Shown: positions 52,001-63,849, counted from the stretch's first letter. The stretch: DNA of 64,000 bases from Diploscapter coronatus (GCA_964036155.1 OZ038423.1:42671249-42735248); one strand, 5' to 3'. Program-made: numbers and translations. Notes: generated by a model from the letters alone, not told the origin.

Positions 52001-53097
52001 TAACTTACCTTATATATGCAAGAAGGAGAAGAATATCCAATTGGGCAATTGCATTCTTGACAGTTTTTCCGCGGATTCCAACTTCCATTATTGTAACAGT
52101 TCGCTTTAGTTTGAAGACAAGAGTCTTCTAGTTTGTAAAGATTTTTTTAAATTTTCAGCTAGTCTAACCATAACAATAATATGCTCGGTTGATTAGATTC
52201 AAATCATAACTCGTGATTATTCCTGAGCCAATAGTTGGAATGTATTCCATTTTCTTCGGTGCAATCGAGTAATTGGTAGAGCCATTAAAACTGTATCTAA
52301 ACATACAAAACATGCTTTAAAAATAGAAGAAAGTAGTTCTTACACATCATATCCTGAATGAAGTACCGAACCGTAATTGTAAAATAATGGATTATTCGAA
52401 TAACTTGAATTCCATGCATTGAAACTACTCTTTAATGCTGACTAAACATTGTGGGAAAAATAACAAAAAAAAACTTTAACGGAATACATTTACTGAATTC
52501 TCATTGATTGTAATGTAACTATCACGATCATTCCGCGTTTCCATAAGGTAGAAGCTCAATGCCTTCATTAGAGATCTCGCAAAATAGCCTTCCTAAATTG
52601 TAAAATTAGCACTGATTACTGCTATCAAAAATCCCACGTATAAGCATTTGTAGCCGATCTGAATTATCTGTTCGCCGCCTTTGCAACCGACATAATCTGA
52701 TTCACAGAATTGAATCGATGGACTATTTACTATCTAAATTCGCATTTCCTCGATTTTTCTTTTTATAATTTACAACCTTGATTCGATCTCTAGCAGTTTC
52801 GTTGTAGATAAAGTTGAGACATGTTCCTTCCTTGATTGTGTCTAGAACATGATTTACCAAGGACTTTTGATGGTTTCCTAAAATAAATAATGACATATTC
52901 AAAGCTTGGACTATAATTGAGCTACTCAATGATATATCGAAATAGTAATAAACATTATTTAGCGCCCATTTCTTCCAGGTTATTGCAGCTTGTCTTTTCT
53001 CACGATGGCGATCTTCACTTTCGGTAAATTCGCCGATTGTTAGCCAAATTTGAAATGCGAATAATAATATGAAGATGTTAAAAGTATATGATAGCAT
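49029..53097 (-). CDS. Inactive astacin-EGF-CUB fused to nucleoside hydrolase
   Basis: A predicted 792-aa secreted fusion. Exons: 52777-53097, 52638-52733, 52494-52592, 52344-52441, 52169-52296, 52009-52127, 51606-51746, 51117-51405, 51051-51068, 50961-50984, 50849-50913, 50480-50731, 50276-50343, 50022-50146, 49741-49880, 49619-49694, 49436-49595, 49159-49234, 49029-49112. Domains: signal peptide 1-22; REKR cleavage site 32-35; astacin-like 36-247; EGF-like 248-287; CUB about 290-431; nucleoside hydrolase about 438-792. In the astacin part the HExxHxxGxxH site reads RSLMKALSFYL (145-155) and the Met-turn SVMHY reads SVLHS (197-201), so zinc binding and catalysis should be lost. The hydrolase keeps DTDGIIDD (445-452), MGGN (609-612), AEWNF (625-629) and D710; the usual His before D710 is Cys. 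The family splits N-glycosidic bonds of nucleosides. No ATG precedes the DTD motif in the hydrolase exons, which argues against two genes. Confidence 0.88.
50914..50960 (-). other. GC-AG intron within the hydrolase catalytic motif
   Basis: The donor reads GTTG|GCAAGT. It is required because the only nearby GT donor would break the DTDGIIDD frame. GCAAGT is the consensus form of rare GC donors. Confidence 0.8.
51051..51068 (-). other. 18-nt microexon bridging CUB and hydrolase
   Basis: It is bounded by TTTTCAG and GTAAGC and adds six residues (PYSLQP) between the CUB end PPASI and EKRIKVIVDTDG. Flanking junctions are phase 1 on both sides, so skipping it would also keep frame. It is short enough to be missed by automatic gene finders, which would then split the fusion. 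Confidence 0.8.
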
Positions 53098-54172
53098 CTA
53101 ATTAATGAATAACATCTCAATACCTAAAACTGCAAAAGAATTTTAGTTTATAAGGCTGGTATGAATACTAAGTTATGAATCTCATTTCCTTTTCTACTTT
53201 CTATTGAAGCCATAAAATTAGACAGATGTTATTTGTCGATGTTTCAGCATTTCACTTTGTTGCTTAGTCTGAATAAATCACACGATAGCTGTGCATACAT
53301 AACTTATGAATTCTAATTGGTCGGAAGAATCTGACTTGAAAACATAACTCAGGGCATTTTTAATAAAATTCTTATCTAATCTCATATTCAAAAATTTTAA
53401 TGAGTACATTTTACCAAAATATTAATAATTTGAAGAAGATTAAAGATGCTTTTCCAACTTGTGTGTATAAGATTTTGATAAATAATAGTCATCAACAATT
53501 TACCATCAAAACTTTCTATTTACATTAAATTTATTGCAAATCTGTTGTTGAAAATCTCTGATAAAAGCGTTTGGACATTATGATAAAATAGATAAACAAT
53601 GTATAAGCGAAGGAAAAATTACAGACATTATGACCAGAAATGAAAAATTCTAAAAAACCGTACAAATTATACACCAATTTAATTGATCTTGATGAGTAGC
53701 TGAGAGATGAATAATCATAATGGCAAACTAATTTATATCGAAAAGTTTAGATGTTTTCATTTTCTAAACAAAAATTACTAAAAATCCTAACTTTCGATAT
53801 TTTCCTGGGAATAAAATTAAGATAAAAACAGTGTAAAAAGCAGTGTTGTAGGGCAAGGCACGATATCTGGGTCCGTTTCTATTTCATGTCAAATTTTGCT
53901 CGACTCGCTTGAATTTGAAGCGAATTTCAGAAGCAAGACGAAGGGATTTTTCGTTTTCAAAGACAATCGATTTTAAGTGGAAAGAATTTTTAAAAATTCA
54001 AAGTTTATATCTAAAACAAAGTAAAATTTTAAACAAAGTCTAATCTAAAAAATTAAAATAAAATAAAGATATCCAATAAAAAACTATCACGTTTCGAAAG
54101 ATGGATAAATAAAACAAAAATTAAAATAACCAAGAAATAAAATAATACAAAGTCATAGTTACCATTTCTCAT
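53098..54172. other. AT-rich spacer between efk-1 and the fusion gene
   Basis: The 1.1-kb gap between the stop of efk-1 and the start of the fusion gene, both on the minus strand. It is too long for a classical nematode operon spacer, so the fusion gene should have its own promoter here. No gene is seen. Confidence 0.6.
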
Positions 54173-57100
54173 TTAGAAGACAGAGCACATTTCGGCCTCT
54201 TCGTAGTATTTGTTGGCCAATTTCCCCTTCATATTCTCGATCGCCATTTCTGCTGCCTCCGTGTACAAGTTGTAGGCTCGCTCGTAGTCCTGAAATAAAT
54301 CAGATAAATGGTAAAATATACTTTTCTTTGAAAATCTCGACGAATTCTAAAATTTTCATAAATAAGAATAACATTTTTTAAAGATAAATTTTATAATTCT
54401 CAATTGGTAAATTTCTTGATGAAAGAACAGCGATTTCCTTTATTATCGAGATTATTAATTTCCAAAGTGAATGAAATTTTCTTAGACAAAAACTATTTTG
54501 TCCCAATTTCTGATTGAAAAAGTTAATTTTTATTAAAGGAAAATATGACCTGTTCCAAATCGCACCCTCCTTCCTTGTATAGTTCGGCCATTTTGGCGAG
54601 TATTTCATATCTGGGCTTGGCCGCAGTGGCCAGGCTCATCTGCACCTGAGAGGCAGAAGTCGGTGCCGATGCAGGCGGCGAGGCTATGCCCGAGGCCGTC
54701 GCATCGTCGAAACCAACTGCCTTCTGGTACCAATCGATCGCCTTTGCATAGTTCGGTTGGGCACCTAAAAATGAACATAAAACCAATTAAAATGTAGAAA
54801 TTAAGCCTTAGACGAAAGAATGATAATACAGTGCACGAAAATAGCATTTTTGACAATAGATGTTTCAGATTTCAATAAAAATACTTATTTTGTGATGCTA
54901 AAAAGCTACCCTTCTTCAATTTTCAGAGATAAAGCGATTTAATTTTAAAAATCTCACCAGCTCCTCTACTCCTTCCAGTTTCATAAGCCTCAGCCACGAA
55001 GAGCATAGCAGCCCTGTCGCCCATTTCTGAAGCCTGCTCCATCAAGTTGAATGCGAAAGCCTCTCGCTGCCCTGCACTCCCCCCACTCGCGTAACTCCAT
55101 TCTTCGTCATTCCAATTCTCGTCGTCTCCTATGTCTTTCAGCAGTTCGTGAGGCAGACCGTAGGCCATCTGAAATTAAGATTTGAGAATTGAGAAAAAAC
55201 GACACTGAAAATCCGAATTTCAACTTTATGAACTGCGGCTAACCGCATCAAACGAGCCAGTGGATATTTTCGAGAGACGGAAAGAGGACATGTTCTTTCA
55301 TCTCTCGAACATATGCACTACCCAGTTTCATGCGGTCAAACGCCGTACAAAAAGTTGAAAGTTGTTTGAAAAATAGACGTGTAAGTATTTGATCATCTTC
55401 ATCAAACGAGGTTCTTTTTTTCGAAAGTTCCAAAGAATAAACTTTAATCTTCTCTACTTTTTCTTTTAGATTCAACATTTCTTTGAAAATATTGATTGGA
55501 AATACCTGCGCGACAGTAACGATAGCCTCGAGCAGACCGCATCTCCTGGCCACGTCCAAGTGATACAATGCTGATTGACGGTCGTATTTCACTTCACCAC
55601 GAGGTTTCTAGAGAAAATTGTATTTTTTTGAAGAAATGAATTTTCAAACCTGTTCAGCATAATTGGCCTCAGTGCCTTCAAGAACAGCTCGTTTCTGCTC
55701 ATTATCTTCTTCTGGAAGGAAGCGACCGAGTTCGTGATATCTGGCCTGAAAAATAGTTTTTGTCAGAAGTAGTCTTTTCTAATTTGAAAAAGTAAGTAAA
55801 AAGAACGTTCCTAAAAATAAAGATTACATTACTCTTCCCATTTTGAAAAATGAATGCACACAGGGCCGAGCAAAATTTTCAATTTTGTTCTCATGGTAGG
55901 CAACTTTCATAAGCATGTCAAAAAATCTCGTAAATTATCAAAATATAATATAATAACTGGCTTACCAAATCGAGATGTATCTGCCCGAGAATGGTGGTGC
56001 TGGGAACGATTCGCTGCGATGAGGCGGACAGGTTAGCCTCTGCCTGTTGCTGCAACTCGATCACGTTCAGAATACCCGCGGGCACAGACTGCTTTCGGGC
56101 TATCTTCCAGTACTCTTCACGCTCTGTTTCTCTGGAAACAGAAGACATTATTTTCTGAAATACAAAATTAAAAAATTCATAATGAAGAAAAGCAAACTGT
56201 TATTCTTTAAGCATTTCAGCAGCAATTATATTTGAAGGGCAATTTTAAATGACGAGACGTGAGACCTATAGTTAGGGATAGGATAATGTATGAAAGTAAG
56301 ACGAAATAGTGAGAAAGGTAGATCTCGTCATTTCGAAGTTGCCCGTTTGGAGCATCATATAATGAAACTCGATATTGGATGAACGAATAACTATTCGAAA
56401 TTCTCTGCAAATCACTCGAATTTAAGAAGCCAGTAATTTTTCTTTAATTTTCCAATTCTCTTACTTACCCCAGACCCAGTAAGTTTGGATTTTTTTCGCT
56501 AAGAAAAGAAAGGTCATTCGAATACATATTTCAAAAGAGTACACATGAAAATAATACCTGGTCGATCTGGAACTGGTGAGCGAAATGGACTCTGATCCAG
56601 TGATGGATAGCGAGTTGCTATCGAGACTGTCCCTGCTCTGGCGCACATCTCAAATCGTATTCATTTTATTTATTTTTTATTTTTTTAAATTGAAGTTTTG
56701 TAAGTATTGAAGGATTTGATAGGAAAATTATAAATTTCAAGCTCTATGAGAAAATGCCGAATAAGAAAAATCCATTCATTTGATTATGTAATGTCCGGAA
56801 ATATTCACGATTTTCTTGAAAGAATGAAAGATTAGAATTGGAATTAAGAAGATTCATAAGTTAAATCTATGACTTTTCTACCTGGTCTCTGAATCTGCAG
56901 CGAGCCGAAAGCGATTTTCCGCTGTACCGGGGCAGCCCTGCCCGCACTGCCATTCCTCCTCTTCCTGACTCCCTCGCAGACCCCGTCCTCCTGACTATCC
57001 GAGTCCGCCGCGTCCATCAAGTGCTTATGCATCAGAGTCGCGTCTTCCACCTCATCGTCCACTTCACGAAGACCTTCTACAATTAGAAATATGTCATAGG

Positions 57101-58908
57101 GAAACATATAAATGACAGATACAAGAAGAAGCATACATTTTAACTTTCAATTTTCTCTATTAGTTTTTGTCCGAACAAATCAACAGTGGTGAAAAATGTC
57201 GAAAATTTGAAGTCGCCATTTCTCTATCTAACTTTTTATCTTCTACTCTCAACACATCATCGAAATTCTCTTCAACTACTTCTCAATCAAAATACCGTAT
57301 TCCACATTGATGTCGATGTAAATTTCTGAAGAGTCCTTCAAATTCCTTAAAAAATCGAAATAAATAAAAAAAAACATTACCTGGAGTCATATCAGAGACG
57401 ATTTTCCTGGTACAGGTCTCGCAGATGCAGTCGTCATTGTGACTGAACGAGTCGTCCAGGTCGTGCACAGAGCCACTCAGCGAAGAGGAACGACTTCTGG
57501 AATAGAAATAAAAATTTCAAAAATGATATGAATTATTTTCGTTTTAGTTTGAAGAAAGTTCAGAAATGTGATAATAGCCCGACAAATCAATGTAATGTTT
57601 GTTAGAAAGAGTATCTTATTATTTTATTCATTTAAAAAAAAATCCTGATTTTTCCAACCTAGCCGATGCCGAAATAGTCCTCGTTCTTTGTCTGAGGCAT
57701 TCCATCGCATCTTCCGGATTCGCATCCAGCACAATCGGAGAGCAGCTCTCGTGACTGATTCGAGCGTTGTGGCGAGTCGCGAATTGAGTGGCAGCAATAT
57801 TTTTAGCATTTAATGAGATGGGGGTTCCTGAATATTTTTGCTTGTCTAAAATAATAATCAGTTTATAAGAAAATGAGTTGAATTTATGACAACATGCCAT
57901 TTGCAAAAAGCAAGTTGGGTCGGAGCAGGATTTGAATAACACATAAAAAAATGAAATTCCATCTTTCTTCGATAAACTTATCTTTATGGGAATGTCTTAT
58001 CTACAGTAAACAAGAATTCTAGTAATAATGAACCTCATCTTTCCCATCTTTGATGTCGATATATTTCAAAACACTCACCACTTTCAGCAGCCTGTCGTTC
58101 AGCCTTAGAGAGGTCGAATTCAGTGAGACAGAGGGAGTGACAGATGTCGTTGCAGAAGTGCGAATGGAAGAACAGAGCCATTCCTCTCGTTCCCAAATTT
58201 CCATCTCCGTAGTCCGTGCCCAATACGGTATGGATCTGTGGGTCAGTGTAGAGATCTCCAACTCCCTGAAATCGAATGACTTGTCACTTTTATTTCATCG
58301 AGATCGCTTTTTATTAAAACTCAATCAACATAGTATTTCATAGCACATAACGGTAAGAATTTCATATTCGTCGCCTTGAAATTTTTTGTATCTACTTTGA
58401 TCTGTTGATTTCTCATGTGTTGCAGAAATAAAGTAAAAATGGTCAAATGACAAGACATGTCTGTATCAAAGTCACGTTTTTTTCGCATTCGCAATCAAAT
58501 GATATAATAGTGGTACGTCTTATAAATGCATAAAAATCACAAAAAAATGCCACGTATTTTATGGCTTTCAAGGAATAGAATTCTTGAATTTGATATCAAC
58601 TTTGTATTACATTATATTTATAGCATTTGCTTTTACGTTCGATTAATAATGACTAATAAAAAAATTGGAACAAGTTAAAGATCCATTCACCTGCACATCG
58701 ACGATGATCATTTGGTGTCCTGATCGTTCGAAGGTGAAGTGAGAGAATGCCTGCGGAGTGTTCCTTGAAAGCGGAGGCACGAAGCCGGAATTGCTGTTGT
58801 ATTTGACATAGTCACCTTCGATGAAGTGCTCCAAGTGAAATAGGGGGCAGCCGGGTATGTCTGCAAACATAGAAATTAGTTGTATTCGAAACAGCAATTC
58901 AAAAATGC

Positions 58909-58941
<33 letters not shown>

Positions 58942-61001
58942 GCTCAAGATCAACGCCTAAAAACTATTGTTTTGCGATAAAAATATTCTGCAACTAACCC
59001 AGAATTTCGATGACGCACATCTGGACGATGTCGATCTTCTTGGGCGGATTGTAGCGATTGAACTCCTCGGCCCACAGCTTTGCATCCATCTGCAGTTTGA
59101 CGTCCTCGAACAGAACTTGGCGACCGACATCCTGAAAATGTTCTTTAGAAAATTCTCGAAAAAAACTTTTCTATTCTTCATCATTTACACCCACTTTACT
59201 CTTGAGATCTGAATCTGAGTTTGATTTTTCGGATCCAGGTCCATATTTTTTAAATCTATCAGGATCAAACCTCGAATTTTCATCGTTCTATGATTCACTA
59301 GGTCAGTTTCAACTCTTCCAAGTTAAAGTTTCTTTGTTTCCTTTGAAATGCGACAATATTTACCTGAATGTACTTCTTAGCGACATAATTGTGAGCGTGA
59401 GTCCAATCATTGGACCTCGACAAAGTGGAGAGTTTCTTGAGTCGATAGCATTCCCGCATGGCTCCTCGGGCGAACGGCTCGGGATGCATGCGCACTTCCA
59501 CTATGTCCTCAGTCCAAACCTGCAAGCATTACTTTTTAAAACGAGAAAAAATCATCTATTTCACACAGAAATGGTTTCGCTGAAAGTATTCTCAGAGGAA
59601 AAACTATCCAGAATTTTAAGCTAGGAAAAAAGGAATTTTAGATCCTCATGATCAAAATTGACAGAAAGCATATTCATATTCACTTGTTTTTTTTTCAGGA
59701 AAAAATCAAATACTACCTGCCGAATGGACGAATATCGGTGTCGCTTCGCATAGAGGATCGGCAATTCATCGATGTGGAACTCTCGCCACGGGTCGTTTCT
59801 GAGTCGCCTAAAACGATAAAATTACTGCAAGCTTTTCATCCTTCAAAACATCGTGTTCATCAATTAGAGTAAAATGCGGAAAGATGTACGCAATAACACG
59901 CAAACGAAATTTTAGTCAGACGCAGATTAGTCGTCGAAATACAACGAGAGGAAGAGCATTGCAGCGCAATCGACGACTAATCTGCGCTTTATTCTGTGTA
60001 CTTTCGTTTACATGTCATCGTATATCTTCACTCACTTCGTTCATACTTTACTCATTTAACTGAAAAACTGAAACCATACAAACCTAGCAGCCCTGGCAGC
60101 CTTTCTCCATCTGTGCATGAGCACATTGATTCTCTTTCTTCGCTCCTCCTCGGTTTCAACCTTCTTCTCTTCTTCCTGTTCCTCCTGTTCTTTCTCGTTT
60201 TTCTCGTTCATGATCTCTTCATCAGTGAGCGCCCCAAGCTGATGCCAGTCCCCATCGCCAGAAGAGGATGTCATTGAGCGTTGGCGACGATGGTGCGATG
60301 ACGCATTCGAGGATGAGCGCTGAAAACTTGGAAAATTAAAAATAAGATTTTGCAAACGATTTTCCGAGTTGAATAGGAAATTCTAGAATGTGTCTCGAGC
60401 TTTATTATATGAAGCTTGTTACAGAAACTTCTGTAAATATAGCAGAATTAGTTCAACTCGAAAAAATCGTTGAATTTGTATGACGTTGAAAACAAGCATA
60501 AAAATAAAATGGATCGTTCTTTGGAGGTGAGATGGGTAAGAACCGAAAGTGGTCATATTTGATCATTTGATCTGTTTGATCTGGTGAAAAATCGATAATC
60601 TAATCTGTGATAAAACATCGATCTGGAGAAAGTCAAGAAAGCAACCGAATTGTTGACATCTGGAAAGTGGTAATTTCGTGCTTCCTCTATCGGAACCAGA
60701 CAAACTGAAACTATAATGTTGGTAGTTCCACTTATCAAGTTTTTCTGGGTGTTCAAAACACAAAAATGACACCAAACTTCAGGAATGACCAAAAACAAAA
60801 TCACAAATATTCCATGTTCTTCTTACTTTTCACATTTCATTCAGGTAGATTCGCCTAATTCTTGGAATTTCTCGTTGTTTTTTAGGTTTGTTTACGGCTT
60901 ACCCCTGTTTTCCGTTCGATAAGCCCATTTTGAGGCTCGATCTGGGGTAGATCCTTTCCTGACTCGCGACTCGGACCGAGGTGCCGATCGTCCGAGTCCA
61001 T
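54173..61001 (-). CDS. efk-1: Eukaryotic elongation factor 2 kinase
   Basis: The alpha-kinase that phosphorylates eEF2 and slows translation elongation under stress. I read 17 exons: 60903-61001, 60084-60319, 59717-59807, 59364-59519, 58999-59131, 58691-58860, 58079-58265, 57659-57845, 57381-57496, 56882-57076, 56558-56648, 55966-56131, 55650-55745, 55506-55607, 54958-55168, 54550-54764, 54173-54289. They total 855 aa. An acidic coiled-coil-like start is followed by the calmodulin-binding segment MHRWRKAARAARRLRNDPW (about 98-118). The alpha-kinase domain follows: RGAMRECYRLKK, YVAKKYIQ with the ATP lysine, KYNSNSGFV, FSHFTFERSGHQ, GVGDLYTDPQIHT and the glycine loop GDGNLG at 315-320, with a His/Cys zinc cluster at the end. 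A variable regulatory region (360-610) rich in Ser, Asp and Arg precedes C-terminal Sel1-type helical repeats that bind eEF2. All phases agree. Confidence 0.98.
58910..58941. repeat. (AAT)n microsatellite
   Basis: About ten uninterrupted trinucleotide units in the intron between efk-1 exons 5 and 6. Confidence 0.95.
59921..59986. repeat. Foldback in efk-1 intron 2
   Basis: CGCAGATTAGTCGTCG at 59921-59936 is exactly inverted at 59971-59986, 34 nt apart. A weaker match (AAACGAAA) continues outside. It is a possible MITE remnant or stable intronic hairpin. Confidence 0.65.
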
Positions 61002-61012
61002 TCCTGCAACAT
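61002..61012 (-). promoter_or_regulatory. Probable SL trans-splice acceptor of efk-1
   Basis: ATGTTGCAG lies two bases before the efk-1 start codon, with no upstream exon visible. This is the usual form of a nematode spliced-leader site. A 5' UTR cis intron is the alternative. Confidence 0.5.
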
Positions 61013-61905
61013 TGAGTCTTTAAAATTCCGACGGAAATAAATAAATCGAGATAAAAATCGGTGCGTGCCAACAAGGAAATTATTTTCAGTTTAAGATTTG
61101 ATTTTTCCTGCTACGTTCAGAGCGAATAAATGCAGGGCGGCAGCTAGCAGAAAGGAAGGAACACGGCAGCAAAATTGACAGCTGACTTTTTCTTTTCCTC
61201 GTTGGAAGTTGTATTTTTGGCTTTCCCAGCGACTTCAAAAGCAATTCATTATTGTTCTCGTTTCCTCATCAAATGATAACATTTTCGAACGATTTAAGTG
61301 CAAGAAATAGGAAAAAAGCGGAGAAAGTGAAGAATTTGAAAATACAAACCAAAAATGCAATGAAAAATGAAAAGGGACAAGGTCTTACAAACCTTGTCCT
61401 TGGGAAATGAAGAAAATAAAAAATAGCGAGGGAAAGCGAGAAATAGACAGTTCTCTTTTTCTCTGCGCACAATTATGGTAAGTGCAGGGCATTCCCAAAA
61501 TATGGTTTGTAAGGCCGTGAAAAAAGGGAAAAACCGTATGATGAATGGTACATTTCGATCAAAAATGAGTTTTTGGATCGCCAACAGTTCTGTCCATGAA
61601 ATTTCTTAACTTTGAAATATTATCTTTCGAATTCAATCCACCTATTTAGTAACTCGTCAATTCGAAAACTCCGACAAAAAACTGAACAACTCCATTCTCT
61701 TCATACATCTAAAATGAATATGGAACATTAATTTTGCCAAAGGTTTCGATAAGCCCCTAATGAGAAATATTTTGTCCCAGCATATGAAACTTGATCTCAT
61801 AGGGTATATGTCACTGCGCACCAAGGATTTTGGTACGCAGTGACCGTTCCCCATCTCATACAGGCACAAATTAACGTTTATTCAAAAGTTTGACAAAGTG
61901 AGAAA
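61013..61905. other. Spacer upstream of efk-1 with a small hairpin
   Basis: This contains the efk-1 promoter side and the 3' end of the membrane protein gene. A 15-bp stem with one mismatch lies at 61810-61844, about 60 nt after that gene's stop. Minus-strand open frames at 61269-61584 are rich in Phe and Leu and look accidental. Confidence 0.5.
61810..61844. repeat. Stem-loop in probable 3' UTR
   Basis: GTCACTGCG(C/T)ACCAA pairs with TTGGTACGCAGTGAC around a 5-nt loop. It is a strong 15-bp hairpin in the predicted 3' UTR of the seven-helix gene. It is not the histone stem-loop. Confidence 0.7.
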
Positions 61906-63603
61906 TCAAGCAAGGGGGTAGTCACGATAAAATACGGTAGAAGGTATGCCCCAAATGAGTGTGGGATTTGAGAACGGTGAATATGGAGGTATGACTTGAT
62001 CTTCATAGGCATGTACAGCAGGAATAGAGGTTGCTGGGAGGTTGGCTTCTTGTAGAGACACTGATACTGGATCAGGACGTTTTGATTCAACTAGGATTGA
62101 GTTTTCAATTTTATCGGGATTTCTCGCGTTTTCTTGATGCTCGATAATTGGTCGAACTTTCTTTGACTTCCAACGTCGTCGGTATCGAAAGTTGGCGCAG
62201 CAGCAAAATATTGTTGATCTGAAGAGCACGAGCACTGAAACTAGATTTGAATGAGAAATAATACCTGTAAGCGGGCGTTAGGATGAAACAGGAAATTAGG
62301 AGGAGATATGGCAAGATCTGGAGAAACGCAGTCACCATGTAATAATCAGCCACGGCGCTAACTAAATTTCTGAGTTTTTATGAGAAGAAAACATAAATTG
62401 ATTACAAAATTGAAAAACCATGGTAAACGTAGAAATGAGCGAAAATGGAAGGAGCCAAAAGAGACGTGATCGAGCGTAGTGAATCACAGCATCGGTTGGA
62501 TCAGAAGCTCCGAGAGGCGTACAACAGCATATCATAATCTTCAGCTGCAAGATCGATCAAGTTTCAGGCGATAAAATTTTCTCACAATGACAGAAGCAAC
62601 GATATGAATCACATTGACGCCGATGGTTAAAGAAAACGAAACTAGTCCTTGGAATCCAAAATATCGAACTCGGAAAACTTCGTCTATGATTGTTGAGACC
62701 ATACCGATGAGAAGAGACACGAAGAATAATGAGCTGAAGTTTCTCGCTTGAAAGATCTTCATAGTTATATGTTACATTTCGACGTTGGGTTTCACTCTTC
62801 GTTTCGCATAAGCAGTGAAGACGGTGAAGATGATGTAGAACACGCTGCCAACTGCGAAAGTATTGATGGCTATCATCGAGGCGTCGAAGCTGATGAGTTT
62901 AGTTTCGAAGCTGAAATTTTGAAGAATTCAATTAGATAAACTGAAGCGGATCTTGTATCAGATTTAGGAATAGGAATATTCGAAAAGTGAAATTGTTGTA
63001 AGCAGACCAGAAAAAGTAATTTGAATCGGTTGCTATCAGACTCAGCTCGATATTACCCACGGGTATTCGCGAATACTCGGCGAGTTTTGGGGGATTAGCA
63101 CGCGGGTAATTTTTGGTTCCCATTATTTCACGAGCAATTTCGAGTACTCGTGGGTAAATTTTTCGAAAGTAGGAAGAAACATTTACCCGGAGTAAACCTT
63201 CCGATATCTGAGGATATGTTTTGAGCTGAGGATACATGCTGTTCAGTCATTAACTATATTCAGAAACAAAACTCTTACACATCTGTTCGTTGAGTCAGCA
63301 CAAAGAAGAGAGTGATTCCCTCAGCGATCAAACTGACTACCATCGGAATCGACACGGTAATCAGGAATATTTGCGTAGTCTCGACTCCGACGAATATGCT
63401 CGAAATATAGAAAATCGACAGAATGAGCAGTTTTATCAGCCAGTAGAACCACGCACCTGATGCTAAAGTGGATCCTCTATTGTTTTGAGAGAGTTTGACT
63501 TGCAATTAATATTCGGAACGACTGAATCATAGAAATTCTGCCAGATGGATCGACAGACGACGTCGACCTCCTCGGCCGATTGGTAACACACAACGTTGCC
63601 CAT
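61906..63603 (-). CDS. Seven-helix membrane protein (one gene or two abutting cistrons; unrecognised)
   Basis: Exons as read: 63555-63603 (start MGNVVCYQSAEEVDVV; donor uncertain), 63279-63456, 62772-62910, 62586-62762, 62406-62544, 62265-62361, 61906-62218. The first three exons give three hydrophobic helices (WFYWLIKLLILSIFYISSIF; IFLITVSIPMVVSLI; FAVGSVFYIIFTVFTAYA), then a stop at 62772. Ten bases later an ATG at 62762 opens a frame with four more helices, a Cys-rich CCC pair, a basic RYRRRWKSKK segment and a 90-residue Pro-rich cytoplasmic tail. Splicing out the 39-nt stretch 62757-62795 (donor GTGAAA, acceptor TATGAAG) would join both halves in frame as one seven-helix protein. I favour that, but the acceptor is weak. 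No recognised receptor family motif is seen. Confidence 0.68.
63053..63157. repeat. Foldback element in intron of the seven-helix gene
   Basis: The arm TTACCCACGGGTATTCG at 63053-63069 is inverted with two mismatches at 63141-63157. Inner copies of ACCCG and GAGTACTCG words give secondary pairing. It is similar in word content (TACCC, GAGTAC) to the 34167 element. MITE-like. Confidence 0.55.
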
Positions 63604-63849
63604 TTTATCTGATTTTAGTTCACATTTTAGACTAGATTACTCTGAATTTAAAAATTTTAATAAATAATTTCATTTCCAAAGAAATATTCGAGGGATATCA
63701 AACCCCGCTTAAAACTTGAAACACGATGTTAACAGCGATTTATGAAATTGACGATTGTTGCCAAATAACCCTACAACTTTAGAAATGATGCGAGATTTTC
63801 CAAATAAATATTTGCAAAATGTTATCATTCAAGACCAAAATGAGACGTT

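Noticed and set aside
52866..52910. A tiny intron in the first exon of the fusion gene suggested by TTATTTTAG before GAAACC
   Set aside because: The only upstream GT would put the rest out of frame. Read-through keeps the astacin N-terminal alignment, so no intron was placed.
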